Of a DNA stretch of 64,000 nucleotides, positions 1 through 8,819 are shown in pieces; position 1 is the first letter of the stretch, and each line of letters starts with the position of its first letter. The DNA comes from Corynebacterium pseudokroppenstedtii (GTDB lineage: Bacteria > Actinomycetota > Actinomycetes > Mycobacteriales > Mycobacteriaceae): NCBI RefSeq assembly GCF_019754945.1, contig NZ_JAEUWU010000002.1, forward strand, positions 434,001 to 498,000, written 5' to 3'. Both the position numbers and the translations under genes were made by a program. The notes beneath the pieces were generated by a model. The model ran no database searches. It was not told the origin of the DNA and worked only from the letters and a program-made list of their open reading frames with translations.

Positions 1-109
1 CCCATGTTTCATCTAAAGTTTTCAAGCGGAGAATTTCGGGGGTTTCATCACTTGATCGCATCAGTCAGTGATCGTCGGATTTCTTACTCCAAAGGTATTT
101 ACTTTTTGT

Positions 110-128
110 TATGCTAAGCCTAGCCTTA
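110..128 (+). promoter_or_regulatory. DtxR-like iron box
   Basis: The 19 bases TATGCTAAGCCTAGCCTTA match about 14-15 positions of the DtxR/IdeR operator consensus, an interrupted palindrome centred on AGCCTA. The site lies about 85 bases before the start of a siderophore-binding lipoprotein, where a Fe(II)-dependent repressor would be expected to act. DtxR control is inferred from motif and context only. Confidence 0.6.
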
Positions 129-211
129 ATGTAAATGTCGTTAGTTAATCCCGGTCACTGGCCACTGGCGATGGAGTATTTGTGGTAGGCCGAAATTTTC
201 CAAGGAGAACG

Positions 212-1252
212 ATGAAAGTTCAACGTTTCCCGTCATGTAATAAGCATAAGCGGAAGTATACCTTTGGGCTCGCGGTGCTTACTTCCGCTTCGCTCCTGCT
301 AGTTGGTTGCACTAGTGACAGTAGTGACGCTTCGAATCGCGAAAGCCAGACAAGTCAGTCTTCGTCCTCCGAAGCCACACAGTCTGGCGAGATCACACTA
401 AAGAACTCGTGGGGCGAAGCGAGCTACCCAGTGAAACCTGAACGTGTAGTTGCGACAGGTACGGCTGTAGATAACTTACTCGCGCTAGGAATCAAACCGA
501 CGGCCATTATTCACACCCCTACTGACAAAGAACGCCCATGGCAGAAAGAAAAGCTCGAGGGCGTTGAAATCATCGATGCAACAAATGATGGCGAGCTGCC
601 TGTCGAGAAGATTGCAGCTATACACCCGGATTTCATTGTTGGTGATTACTGGCGAATCACAGAACAAAGTTATGGGGTTTTGAAGGATATTGCGCCGACA
701 CTAGGTGCCACCGGTACCCAGGGTGGAGAAATAGGGTGGGCATCACAATTAAAGCAGTTAGGTAAGCTCTACGGTAAGGAAGCAAAAGCCAAAGAGATTG
801 TTGATGCCGACCACAAGCGCTTTGAGGAAATGAAAAAAGCTATCCCAGATTTGAAAGGAAAGACTGGGATTGTGGCTCAGTTCGTTGGGGATAGTCATCA
901 GTTCGGCGTCGTGACAGATCCGAAGGAACCGGGCAACGCTTTCTTCTATGACTTGGGAATGTCTGTTCCTGAATCAGTCCAGAAGTTACCGTCAAACAGC
1001 TCAGGGCGTGCAATGGTGGCAAGTGAAAACATCAGCGCTTTAAATGCAGACTTCATGGCAATTTACGCCCAGTCTGGTTCAGATGAGGAGATGCGACAGA
1101 TTCCCGGGTACACCGATTTGACCCAGGTTAAGAAAAAGGCGACGAAAGTTGGGGACAGTGCTCTTGTGCAGGGGCTTAACGTCCCGAGTTCATTAAGTCG
1201 CGAATGGTTGCTCAAAGAGCTACGGCCAGAGTTAGAAAACGCCGCTAAGTAG
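212..1252 (+). CDS. iron-siderophore ABC transporter substrate-binding lipoprotein
   Basis: This is a 346-residue lipoprotein of the FhuD/FepB-type periplasmic-binding family, which captures ferric siderophores outside the membrane and hands them to an ABC permease. The N-terminus has basic residues, a hydrophobic stretch and a lipobox LVGC near residue 35. A Ser/Thr-rich linker follows, and then the binding fold begins near a segment of the type PERVVATG. The ATG at 212 is preferred because AAGGAGAAC sits just before it; an in-frame GTG at 182 lacks a ribosome site. No permease or ATPase gene lies beside it in the window, so it is either an orphan or linked to genes upstream of base 1. The DtxR-like box points to induction under iron limitation. 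Substrate identity is unknown. Confidence 0.88.
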   Translation: MKVQRFPSCNKHKRKYTFGLAVLTSASLLLVGCTSDSSDASNRESQTSQSSSSEATQSGEITLKNSWGEASYPVKPERVVATGTAVDNLLALGIKPTAIIHTPTDKERPWQKEKLEGVEIIDATNDGELPVEKIAAIHPDFIVGDYWRITEQSYGVLKDIAPTLGATGTQGGEIGWASQLKQLGKLYGKEAKAKEIVDADHKRFEEMKKAIPDLKGKTGIVAQFVGDSHQFGVVTDPKEPGNAFFYDLGMSVPESVQKLPSNSSGRAMVASENISALNADFMAIYAQSGSDEEMRQIPGYTDLTQVKKKATKVGDSALVQGLNVPSSLSREWLLKELRPELENAAK

Positions 1253-1307
1253 TCCGCCTCCCCCAACCTCTTAAAGCGGGCAACAAAATAAAACCCGATA
1301 GGCGATG

Positions 1308-1333
1308 GCTCTATCCTCAGTTGAGGGTAGAGC
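1308..1333. terminator. hairpin between convergent genes
   Basis: GCTCTATCCTCA and TGAGGGTAGAGC form a 12-pair stem with one G-T pair and a two-base loop. It lies between the end of the siderophore-binding gene and the end of the convergent small membrane gene, and overlaps the stop of the latter. There is no clear T-run on either side, so a terminator role is likely from position but not proven. Confidence 0.45.
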
Positions 1334-1790
1334 TCGGCGTGCGGACAGGGCACATCTGCCCAGCCTGCAGGGCGTTAAACCAGAATGCGACTCTGTGCGC
1401 CAAGCGGGCTAGTGGTCGTTTCGAGATTTGATCAACGGATGTATGGCGCACATGATCACTAGACTCAGAGCTGGATACATCAGAAGCGCTGGAGCAAAGA
1501 TCTCTGGCGAGTCTCGTTGCTGGTCCATGACTGGACTGACAAAAGAGCGCTACAACTAACCCCACAATACCTAGCACTGATTTAACGTGTGCCGAAGTCT
1601 TCTTAAAGATGCCGGCAAAGATAGCGCCGAAAATAGCGCCCAGACCCCCGATAAAGAGCATGTCTAAGAAGGCAGAAGATGCAGTCGTAGCGTTATCTGT
1701 GCCGATGATTACACCTCCTACAAAAGCCACAATAATCATGAGAATTCCGACCACGCCTACGCCCAGAATTCGTTTTGTCGCTGAACTCAC
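1317..1790 (-). CDS. small hydrophobic membrane protein, function unknown
   Basis: The 157-residue product starts with about 88 residues that form two to three membrane segments (about 8-30, 41-63 and 70-85), rich in Gly, Ile and Val. The remaining C-terminal 70 residues are polar and of irregular composition, as if the frame had been lost and run on to a chance stop. A GTG start is preceded by AGGAG at a spacing of 8, which supports real translation. I do not recognise a family. It may be an intact short membrane protein with an extended or decayed tail. Confidence 0.5.
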   Translation of the reverse strand: MSSATKRILGVGVVGILMIIVAFVGGVIIGTDNATTASSAFLDMLFIGGLGAIFGAIFAGIFKKTSAHVKSVLGIVGLVVALFCQSSHGPATRLARDLCSSASDVSSSESSDHVRHTSVDQISKRPLARLAHRVAFWFNALQAGQMCPVRTPSSTLN

Positions 1791-2255
1791 GAATTAAACT
1801 CCTGTCCTTGGGTTAGGGAAAATAGCTTTCCCTTGCCGCCATACCTATGTGAGTGCAATAGCCATGTAGGCGCCCATCACTCAAGCCGTAAATATGCTAC
1901 GGCGGAACCTGGACTCCTCCTACATAGGGAAACGAATATCGAAAATGTTGAGAACACTGAACATAGTTCATCATGTTCAATTGCAGATGCCTATAGACTC
2001 AGGAAAGTTACCCTTATACGGGTAGATAGTAGGACGACATGTGAGTGAGTAGTAGAAGGTGTGTTTCAGAAGTTTCGACTGCATCCGTAAGGCTGAGTCA
2101 CTTAGCGTTGGCTTTTAACCATCTTTGATGGCATCAGTGTCTCTAGCCGAATACATCAATTGCCTGAGGATCCACACGAGACTGCAAGGCAGTGCAATTT
2201 TAGCAATGAGCTATTCACCGTCGGGCGCGCATACATGCGAGTGGAGATAAGGAAT
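1791..2255. other. intergenic stretch without recognised gene
   Basis: About 465 bases of lower GC than the flanks. Short open frames exist here, but none has a ribosome site or family resemblance. No RNA gene was recognised. Confidence 0.4.
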
Positions 2256-2274
2256 CCCCGCCGTGGTGGCGGGG
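2256..2274 (-). terminator. GC-rich hairpin after small minus-strand gene
   Basis: CCCCGCC and GGCGGGG form a perfect 7-pair stem with a 5-base loop, starting 17 bases beyond the stop of the minus-strand gene ending at 2291. The trailing sequence on the minus strand (ATTCCTTAT) is only weakly T-rich, so this is a terminator candidate by position. Confidence 0.4.
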
Positions 2275-2290
2275 TTGGTGGTGAGTGTAT

Positions 2291-2497
2291 TTACCAGACG
2301 GGTCGCCAGAAGTTGATCATTTTCCTCCATAGTGAGGGCTGCTGGAACTCGTCGGTGGCTTTTTTGGGTGGTGTGAGTCCGGCGTCGATGTAGAACTCTC
2401 TAGGCGGGGTCATTCCCAGCTTTTGAGCGCCTTTGATCGCTTTTTGAAGGTTGCGTTTATTGCGCGCTTCTGGTGTGCCATCAGTCCACGTTGTCAT
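2291..2497 (-). CDS. small hypothetical protein
   Basis: A 68-residue hydrophilic protein ending in an aromatic-rich tail (WRKMINFWRPVW). It is the last of a same-strand string metP, metS, a single-span membrane protein and this gene, and overlaps the end of the preceding frame. The ATG at 2497 or a GTG at 2506 could be the start; GAAGAGGACG lies upstream of both. No family recognised. Its place suggests co-transcription with the preceding membrane gene. Confidence 0.5.
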   Translation of the reverse strand: MTTWTDGTPEARNKRNLQKAIKGAQKLGMTPPREFYIDAGLTPPKKATDEFQQPSLWRKMINFWRPVW

Positions 2498-2851
2498 TGT
2501 TTTCACCGTCCTCTTCTTTCACATTATCGGTCTCGTTTGGCCTCTGTCTATAGAAAAGTACTATTAGCTCGCTTTCCGATGGGCTGGCTAGCGGGCTTTC
2601 TGATAAGCAGTCTAATTGAATTTCTGCCGCTCTTCGGCACTGTTCGGTAGCTTTATCGTTGTCTACGGTCTCTACCGCCCAGGTGAATCGTCTCGACCAT
2701 TCACTGCGGTTGTCACTGTTTGTCTTTTGTTGCAGCGTCAAGATAACAGCAATCAGGCCGCCACCGGCAATGATCAGTTGCACCAGTCGAAGCCACGCTT
2801 CTGTATCCGTGCCGTTTACCCCCTGTCTACTCCGTGAGTGTTGTTCGACAT
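2481..2851 (-). pseudogene. single-span membrane protein, frameshifted at a G-run near its start
   Basis: An open frame ending at 2481 encodes one membrane segment (LVQLIIAGGGLIAVILTL) followed by a polar, acidic C-terminus of about 85 residues. It has no proper start: the only in-frame candidate downstream of metS is a GTG at 2783, directly at the membrane segment and without a ribosome site. An ATG at 2851 opens a frame reading MSNNTHGVDRG and then stops. Adding one G to the run of five G (minus strand, plus-strand bases 2819-2823) joins it smoothly to the membrane frame. This may be a sequencing error, a true frameshift, or slippage at the homopolymer. Function unknown. Confidence 0.5.
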
Positions 2852-2916
2852 GGAGTACTGACGCGTTTTTAGAGCGGTGGTTCCCGGAGTGGCCACACCA
2901 AGCCCGCGGGGATCGT

Positions 2917-3075
2917 CTACACCTTGGTGTACTGCGGCAAGTCGTCGAGATCCGTCGTCCCCAACTTTCCGCTGTTCTCATCCGGGTGCTTGGTTAAGTG
3001 AATCGCAGCAATGATCAACAATCCCCACACCAGGGCCAAGTAGAGGATCATGACGATGATAGTGACAGCATCCAT
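2917..3075 (-). CDS. metS: methionine/alanine importer small subunit MetS
   Basis: The 52-residue product begins MDAVTIIVMILYLALVWG, a single membrane helix, and continues with a polar tail containing KHPDENSG and ending in QYTKV. This is the signature of MetS, the small subunit known in Corynebacterium glutamicum to be needed by the secondary transporter MetP for methionine and alanine uptake. The start lies only 2 bases after the metP stop, and AAGGAGG within the end of metP serves as its ribosome site, so the two are translationally linked. Such a short gene is easily missed in annotation. Confidence 0.9.
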   Translation of the reverse strand: MDAVTIIVMILYLALVWGLLIIAAIHLTKHPDENSGKLGTTDLDDLPQYTKV

Positions 3076-3077
3076 GT

Positions 3078-4766
3078 TTAGGCCTCCTTCAGGCCAGCGA
3101 CTTCGAGCCGACGCTCACGGTCGCGAATAGATTCATAGGGATTATCCAGATGCTGGCCGAAGGGCGCTCCCTTCCCGGTCAGCGGCACTCCATAATCGCT
3201 GACCGGCGGGCCGTCGAGAATCGTTCCGCGTGGCCACGGAACTCGCGACATCAGGAGGGCACCACCGTAGAAGAGCACGGCCAAACCCCAGCCAAAGATA
3301 GCCACTTTTGTCGTCGGATAGCCTTCGTATCCGTCGCGAACCAGCGTGATGATCTCCAACACAAACGTCGTCCCCAAAACCAGCGGGGTAAGCACCAGAA
3401 GGCAGAAATCCCACCATCGGCCAAGCTGCAGACTGCTGATCTGGTTGACGTGTTGCCGCAGCTCCGGCAAGCGTCGAAGCACCCAGCCGATGACAATGAT
3501 CGCCACCACAGCGATGACAACAATACCGATGACGTTCACGAACTTATCGACGATATCCAGCATGGCAAGGCCCGTCGACACTGGGAAAAACACGAGCGAC
3601 GGGACCGCGCAGGCCACACAGACATAAACGGCAGCGCGACGTCGGGAGAGTCCGAATTTTTCCTGCACCGAGGACAAAACAACTTCCACGATGGTGACCA
3701 GCGAGGTAAAGCCCGCGATAAAGAGGGAGCCGAAGAACAGGATGCCGAAGATCGGGCCGCCGGTCATGTTGTTGATGATCGTCGGGAAGGCGATAAAAGC
3801 CAGGCCGATGCCGTTGGTGGCAACGTCGGCGACGGCCACATGCTGGGTGACAGCCATAAAACCCAAGGTTGCGAACACACCGATACCCGCTAGCACCTCG
3901 AAGGCACTATTGGATAGGCCGACCACAGCACCCAGTCCCGAAAGATTTGCTCGTTTCTGTAGGTAGGAAGCCTGGGTCATCATGATGCCGAAGGCGATCG
4001 CCAGGGAATAGAAGATCTGGCCATAGGCGGCAATCCAGACTTGGGGATCAAGCAGAGCGCCCCACTGCGGGGTAAAGAAGGCCTCGAGCCCCTCAGCAGC
4101 ACCTGGCAAAAACAGTGCACGAATGACCAGAATGATGAACATGATGATGAGCAGCGGGACAAAGATCGAGGAGAGCAACCCGGTGCCTTTACGAACCCCC
4201 AGTACCATGACCGCTGTGATCGCTGCCCATACCAGGGCTAGCACGATCGCGATCGGCCACACCACATTCGCACTGGTCAGGCTTGTGGTGTCAGCGTGTA
4301 GGAAGTCCCCGGTAAAGAACTTCTCCGGGTCCTGTCCCCATGCCAGTTTCAACGAAAACCAGGTGTACATGGCCGCCCAAGCGAGGATCACGCAATAGTA
4401 GACGGCGATGATGTAGGTGATGCCGGTCTGCACCCACCCAATGGCCTCGGTTTTCCGGGAAATACGACGCCACACGAGCGGTGCGGAACCACGAAAGCGG
4501 TGGCCGAGGACGTAATCGAGAATCAGGACCGGCACCCCTGCGGTCAGCAGAGCGATGACGTAGGGGAAAAGGAAGGCCCCTCCGCCGTTGTCGTAGGAAA
4601 TGTAGGGGAATCGCCAGATGTTGCCGAGCCCGATGGCGGAACCGATTGCGGCGAAGATAAACATGGACCGGCCGCCGAAGGTAGCTCGTTTCGCTGGCTT
4701 GTTTGCTGGGGAGTTAGCAGCAGAGGCGGGTTCGTCCCCGCTGGATACGGATGTGTTCTGGGGCAT
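3078..4766 (-). CDS. metP: sodium-dependent methionine/alanine transporter MetP (NSS family)
   Basis: A 562-residue member of the neurotransmitter:sodium symporter (SNF) family, which couples Na+ entry to amino-acid uptake. The first helix, at about residues 33-55, carries the family hallmark SAIGLGNIWRFPY, followed by NGGGAFLFPY, with about 11-12 hydrophobic segments overall. The ATG at 4766 is preferred (GGAG seven bases upstream, start MPQNTSVSS); upstream in-frame starts would add a basic, non-conserved stretch. metS follows after 2 bases, which identifies the pair as MetPS rather than another NSS transporter. The 5' leader holds two strong hairpins and may be regulated by transcription attenuation. 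Confidence 0.88.
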   Translation of the reverse strand: MPQNTSVSSGDEPASAANSPANKPAKRATFGGRSMFIFAAIGSAIGLGNIWRFPYISYDNGGGAFLFPYVIALLTAGVPVLILDYVLGHRFRGSAPLVWRRISRKTEAIGWVQTGITYIIAVYYCVILAWAAMYTWFSLKLAWGQDPEKFFTGDFLHADTTSLTSANVVWPIAIVLALVWAAITAVMVLGVRKGTGLLSSIFVPLLIIMFIILVIRALFLPGAAEGLEAFFTPQWGALLDPQVWIAAYGQIFYSLAIAFGIMMTQASYLQKRANLSGLGAVVGLSNSAFEVLAGIGVFATLGFMAVTQHVAVADVATNGIGLAFIAFPTIINNMTGGPIFGILFFGSLFIAGFTSLVTIVEVVLSSVQEKFGLSRRRAAVYVCVACAVPSLVFFPVSTGLAMLDIVDKFVNVIGIVVIAVVAIIVIGWVLRRLPELRQHVNQISSLQLGRWWDFCLLVLTPLVLGTTFVLEIITLVRDGYEGYPTTKVAIFGWGLAVLFYGGALLMSRVPWPRGTILDGPPVSDYGVPLTGKGAPFGQHLDNPYESIRDRERRLEVAGLKEA

Positions 4767-4908
4767 GGGTTGCTCCGTGATGATCGTGCCTGGCCCTCGG
4801 GGTTTCCGGTGGTCACAGGCGAGGGTTTTCGATTTTCCTTTCCGACGCCAACTGGGCCGGTGAAACCTGGATGTAGGCCGCGGTCCTCTGTTAGCGGGTC
4901 TGAATAGC

Positions 4909-4946
4909 AAAAATCCCCGGTGCGGTTGTTTTCCGCAGGCCGGGGG
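4909..4946 (-). terminator. intrinsic terminator in front of metP
   Basis: On the minus strand CCCCGG..TGCGG pairs with CCGCA..CCGGGG across a short A-rich loop and is followed by ATTTTT. This is a good intrinsic terminator. It lies downstream of tRNA-Ala and about 140 bases before the metP start, so it may end the gyrA-DUF3566-tRNA transcript or attenuate metP. Confidence 0.7.
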
Positions 4947-4975
4947 AGCGTCTGGTAAAGGGTAGCCAGACGCTC
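4946..4975 (-). promoter_or_regulatory. perfect 10-pair hairpin directly before the metP leader terminator
   Basis: GAGCGTCTGG and CCAGACGCTC form a perfect 10-pair stem with a 10-base loop. It abuts the terminator hairpin on the minus strand, so the transcript would carry two tandem stem-loops followed by a U-run. This layout resembles an attenuation leader. No known riboswitch class was recognised. Confidence 0.5.
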
Positions 4976-5227
4976 AGTTAATAATTCGGTTGAAGGTTAC
5001 TTGTGCGCTCACGGGTACAGAGCATACCGCATGGTCTAGGAGAGGGTCAGGTGAGGTGCCTACCTCACCTCACAAGGCTAAATGGACACCAAGTCGCAGT
5101 ACCATTCATTTTCTGCGACGAAACCCACGCCGACGAGCAGACACACTTGTGTCGTTTAACCCGAATCCGCCCTGACCTGTGATACGACAAAATCCCTGGC
5201 CACCGAAGTGTAACCAGGGATTTCCTG

Positions 5228-5300
5228 TGGAGCGTACGAGAATCGAACTCGTGACCTCTTGCTTGCAAAGCAAGTGCTCTACCAATTGAGCTAACGCCCC
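5228..5300 (-). tRNA. tRNA-Ala (anticodon TGC)
   Basis: A 73-base cloverleaf on the minus strand with acceptor GGGGCGT/ACGCTCC, D-arm TAGCTCA, anticodon arm CTTGCTTTGCAAGCAAG around TGC, and T-loop GTTCGATTC. No CCA is encoded. It follows tRNA-Ile at 44 bases, the usual near-origin pair. Confidence 0.95.
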
Positions 5301-5344
5301 CTGTGGTTTTCACCACCCGAACCCCACCGAAGTGGTTTTCGTGG

Positions 5345-5418
5345 TGGGCCTAGGAGGACTTGAACCTCCGACCCCTTCGTTATCAGCGAAGTGCTCTAAC
5401 CGCCTGAGCTATAGGCCC
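5345..5418 (-). tRNA. tRNA-Ile (anticodon GAT)
   Basis: A 74-base cloverleaf on the minus strand with acceptor GGGCCTA/TAGGCCC, D-arm TAGCTCAGG, anticodon GAT in CTGATAACG, and T-loop GTTCAAGTC. No CCA is encoded. It sits downstream of DUF3566 in the same order as in other actinobacteria. Confidence 0.95.
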
Positions 5419-5584
5419 ATGAACCGTGCAGAACTTTACCCAGGAAAATGGGGTTTACCAAATCTGCAGGTCACAGTGTAAATAGATCGAATAAAAGTCT
5501 GCCCGCTCGATTGATGTGGTGGCCCGAGTGACCGCATACAGGCCCCGGATCACACGGCCCCGCGATCGCACGGACCGCGGATCG

Positions 5585-6067
5585 TTAGTCCCGTACCACC
5601 ACTCTCACTCCACCAACAGCGCCCATCCGAGCCAATCCGTTGTAAATAGCTGCGGCAACAACGCCCAACAGCGTGCCGATGATGGCTTCAAAAACAGCGA
5701 GCGCAATGATCGCAATAATCACCATGCTTGTTGGAACTGAGGTGTCTGCGACGTCGTTAAGGGCGTCGTTCATGTTTCCCCATGCTCCCATTCCCGCTAG
5801 GAGACCGAATATGAGGAGGGCAGCGAGTACCCAGACAAGCGCAATGATCGCGCTGACCGCGCCTGAGATCCGGGCAGCTCGGTGGAGGTCAATATGGGTT
5901 ACCTCTACAACACGTTCTCCTTGAGGCATCCCGGGGGAGTTGGACGCCGGACTGGCAGTGGCGTCGTCGGCTAAGTTGCCCGTCCAGTGTCGCGTGCCCA
6001 GATCCTGATCAGCCTGGCCAGCCTGGTTTCCCTCGGGCGTCAGCCCGTGCGGTCCCGGCCCCGTCAT
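5585..6067 (-). CDS. DUF3566 transmembrane protein downstream of gyrA
   Basis: A 160-residue protein with a polar, Gly/Pro-rich N-terminus of about 55 residues. A conserved-looking block VVEVTHIDLHRAARISG leads into two membrane segments (about 72-95 and 115-140), typical of DUF3566, the Rv0007-type protein encoded after gyrA in Mycobacterium and Corynebacterium. The start ATG overlaps the gyrA stop by one base (TAATG), indicating translational coupling. The biochemical function is unknown. Confidence 0.85.
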   Translation of the reverse strand: MTGPGPHGLTPEGNQAGQADQDLGTRHWTGNLADDATASPASNSPGMPQGERVVEVTHIDLHRAARISGAVSAIIALVWVLAALLIFGLLAGMGAWGNMNDALNDVADTSVPTSMVIIAIIALAVFEAIIGTLLGVVAAAIYNGLARMGAVGGVRVVVRD

Positions 6068-8640
6068 TACTTGCCATCCTTAGCGTCGGAGGAGGGGCCG
6101 TTCGGGTCCGGTTCGGCCGGATCGGTGGGGGCGTTCCCCTTCTCCGCAGTCTTCGCCGCGTGCTCCTCGCCTTCGTCCTCGACGTTGCGGTCGATGGCGA
6201 GCAGCTCAGAACCCTTGTCCAGGTGGACCAACCGCACGCCCATCGTCTGCCGCGAGCTGGGCCGGATGTCCTTCACGTTGGACCGGACGACGGAACCATC
6301 GGTAGTAATGCAGAAGATTTCGTCATCTTGGTCGACGACGAGTGCGCCGATCAGCTTGCCGCGCTTCTTGTTGTACTTGAACGTGGCGACGCCGAGTCCG
6401 CCACGGCCCTTCGTCGGGTATTCTTCCATCTTCGTGCGCTTGGCGTAGCCGCCGGCCGTGGCGACCATGAGATAGGAATCCTCGCGGACGACAGTCAGCG
6501 CCAGCAGCGCGTCCTCGCCGCGGAAGCGCATGCCTTTGACGCCGGCAGTGGCGCGGCCCATCGGGCGCAACGTGTCGTCGTCGGCAGTAAAGCGCATAGC
6601 CTGGCCTTCTTCGGAAACCAGCAGGAGGTCATCGTCGGCGGAACAGAGCTGTGCGCCGATCAGTGAGTCGCCCTCGTTGAGGTTGATGGCGATCAATCCA
6701 CCGGACCGCACCGAGTCATAATCGGTCAGCTTCGACTTCTTCACGCGGCCTTGTTTGGTGGCGAGTACCAGGTAGGGCGCGTCTTCGTAGGTCTGCAGCT
6801 GGATCACCTGGGCGATGTGCTCGCCAGGCTGGAACTCCAGAAGGTTAGCGACGTGCTGCCCGCGCGCGGTCCGGGACGCCTCGGGCAACTCGTAGGCCTT
6901 GAGGCGATACACGCGCCCGAAGTTGGTGAAGAACAAAATCCAATCGTGCGTCGAGGTGACGAAGAAGTGTCGGACGACGTCGTCCTGCTTGAGTTCAGCC
7001 CCGCGGACACCCTTCCCGCCACGCTTCTGGTTGCGGTAGAGATCTACCTTGGTGCGCTTGGCGTACCCGGTTGAGGTAATGGTGGCGACGACGTTCTCCC
7101 GCGCGATGAGATCTTCTTCAGTGACATCGCCGGTAGCTGCGATGATCTTCGTGCGGCGCTCATCACCGTAGTTGTTGACGATCTCCTCAAGCTCATCGCG
7201 CACAATCTGCCGTTGGCGCTCCGGCCGGGCCAGGATGTCCTTGAGGTCGGCGATGGTGAGTTCGAGTTCCTTCAACTCGTCGATAATCTTCTGCCGCTCG
7301 AGGGCCGCGAGTTGGCGCAGCCGCATCCGCAGAATGGCGTCGGCTTGGAGTTCGTCGATATCCAGGAGATCCATCAGTCCGGTTCGTGCGATCTCCGGGG
7401 TCTGGGACGCGCGAATCAGCGCGATGACCTCGTCGAGCATATCCAGCGCTTTGACCAATCCGCGCAGGATGTGGGCGCGCTTTTCGGCCTCATCCAGGCG
7501 GTGCTGGGTGCGTCGGACGATGACGTCGATTTGGTGATCGACGTACAGACGCAGCAGCTGGTCCAGGCGGAGAGTGCGGGGGACGCCGTCGACAATAGAC
7601 AGCATGTTCGCGCCGAAGCTGGTCTGCAGTTGGGAATGCTTGTAGAGGTTGTTGAGCACAACGCGCGGCACGGCGTCGCGTTTCAGTGTGACGACGATGC
7701 GCATGCCGACGCGGTCGGAGGATTCGTCGTCGATCTTGGAGATGCCGGCGATCTTCCCGTCGCGCACTTGCTCAGCAATGCTGGAGACAAGGTTATCGGG
7801 GTTTACCTGGTACGGAAGCTCGGTGATGACGATAATGGTGCGCCCGCGCTCTTCCTCAATGGAGGTCACGCCGCGCATTTTGATGGAGCCGCGGCCGGTG
7901 GTGTAGGCGTCCTTAATACCCTTATCACCGACGATGAGCCCGGCCGTGGGGAAGTCGGGGCCCTTCACCCGTTCCATGACGGCTTCGAGCGTGGTGGCCT
8001 CGTCCGCGTCGTAATGGTCGAGGCACCAGAAAATCGCCTGGGCCAGCTCGGTGAGATTGTGCGGCGGAATATTCGTCGCCATGCCGACGGCAATACCGCC
8101 GGAACCGTTCATCAGCAGGTTGGGAACACGCGACGGGAGAATCGTCGGCTCTAGTGTTTTGCCGTCATAGTTGGGTTCAAAGTCGACGGTGTTTTCGCGG
8201 ATATCGCGAACCATCTCCATGGCCAACGGTGTGAGGCGGCACTCTGTATAACGCATGGCGGCGGGGCCGTCGTTGCCGCGGGAGCCGAAGTTACCCTGGC
8301 CATCGACCAGCGGATAGCGCATGGACCACGGCTGGGCCATGCGGACCAACGTGTCATAAATGGCTCTATCGCCGTGGGGGTGGAAGTGACCCATCGTGTC
8401 TGCGACGGGTCGGGCGGACTTGACGTAGCTGCGCTCCGGGCGATAGCCGTTGTCGTACATCGCGTAGATGATGCGGCGGTGGACGGGTTTCATGCCGTCG
8501 CGAACCTCGGGGAGAGCACGTCCAACGATGACGCTCATGGCGTAATCGATGTAGCTCGATTGCATTTCTTCTTGGATGTCGATCGGGCTGACGCGATCGA
8601 AAAGGTCATTGCCCCCGGTATTTCCGCTGTCATCACTCAT
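6067..8640 (-). CDS. gyrA: DNA gyrase subunit A
   Basis: An 857-residue gyrase A, the strand-cutting subunit that introduces negative supercoils together with GyrB. The winged-helix region carries the catalytic tyrosine at Tyr131 in [10 protein letters not shown]. The C-terminal beta-pinwheel begins after the GyrA-box [11 protein letters not shown] near residue 540. The C-terminal tail is acidic. The quinolone-resistance region reads [10 protein letters not shown]: residue 92, equivalent to E. coli Ser83, is Arg (codon AGA), and residue 96, equivalent to Asp87, is Asp. gyrB does not lie upstream, which is unusual for this order. The downstream order DUF3566, tRNA-Ile, tRNA-Ala is conserved. 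Confidence 0.98.
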   Translation of the reverse strand: MSDDSGNTGGNDLFDRVSPIDIQEEMQSSYIDYAMSVIVGRALPEVRDGMKPVHRRIIYAMYDNGYRPERSYVKSARPVADTMGHFHPHGDRAIYDTLVRMAQPWSMRYPLVDGQGNFGSRGNDGPAAMRYTECRLTPLAMEMVRDIRENTVDFEPNYDGKTLEPTILPSRVPNLLMNGSGGIAVGMATNIPPHNLTELAQAIFWCLDHYDADEATTLEAVMERVKGPDFPTAGLIVGDKGIKDAYTTGRGSIKMRGVTSIEEERGRTIIVITELPYQVNPDNLVSSIAEQVRDGKIAGISKIDDESSDRVGMRIVVTLKRDAVPRVVLNNLYKHSQLQTSFGANMLSIVDGVPRTLRLDQLLRLYVDHQIDVIVRRTQHRLDEAEKRAHILRGLVKALDMLDEVIALIRASQTPEIARTGLMDLLDIDELQADAILRMRLRQLAALERQKIIDELKELELTIADLKDILARPERQRQIVRDELEEIVNNYGDERRTKIIAATGDVTEEDLIARENVVATITSTGYAKRTKVDLYRNQKRGGKGVRGAELKQDDVVRHFFVTSTHDWILFFTNFGRVYRLKAYELPEASRTARGQHVANLLEFQPGEHIAQVIQLQTYEDAPYLVLATKQGRVKKSKLTDYDSVRSGGLIAINLNEGDSLIGAQLCSADDDLLLVSEEGQAMRFTADDDTLRPMGRATAGVKGMRFRGEDALLALTVVREDSYLMVATAGGYAKRTKMEEYPTKGRGGLGVATFKYNKKRGKLIGALVVDQDDEIFCITTDGSVVRSNVKDIRPSSRQTMGVRLVHLDKGSELLAIDRNVEDEGEEHAAKTAEKGNAPTDPAEPDPNGPSSDAKDGK

Positions 8641-8819
8641 GCGCTCTACCTTACCTCACAGGGTGGACATGGGAGCTGTGCGTCGGCGGGCTGTTCGGGG
8701 CTGATCTTTTCGACGGAGTGCTTCTGTGGGTTTTCTGAGGCGTTTTACCGGGAACGTCGTCTGGTTGGTGGTATCGCTGTGGTATCACTTGACGGTGGAT
8801 CAATGGTTGAATAGTGATT

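Noticed and set aside
3150..3893. 247-residue plus-strand open frame
   Set aside because: It lies opposite metP and has the composition expected for an antisense shadow of a GC-rich gene.
5065..5316. 83-residue minus-strand open frame
   Set aside because: It runs through tRNA-Ala; the segment GRALALQARGHEFDSRT is the well-known false translation of a tRNA gene.
7213..8154. 313-residue plus-strand open frame
   Set aside because: It is antisense to gyrA, which is certain.
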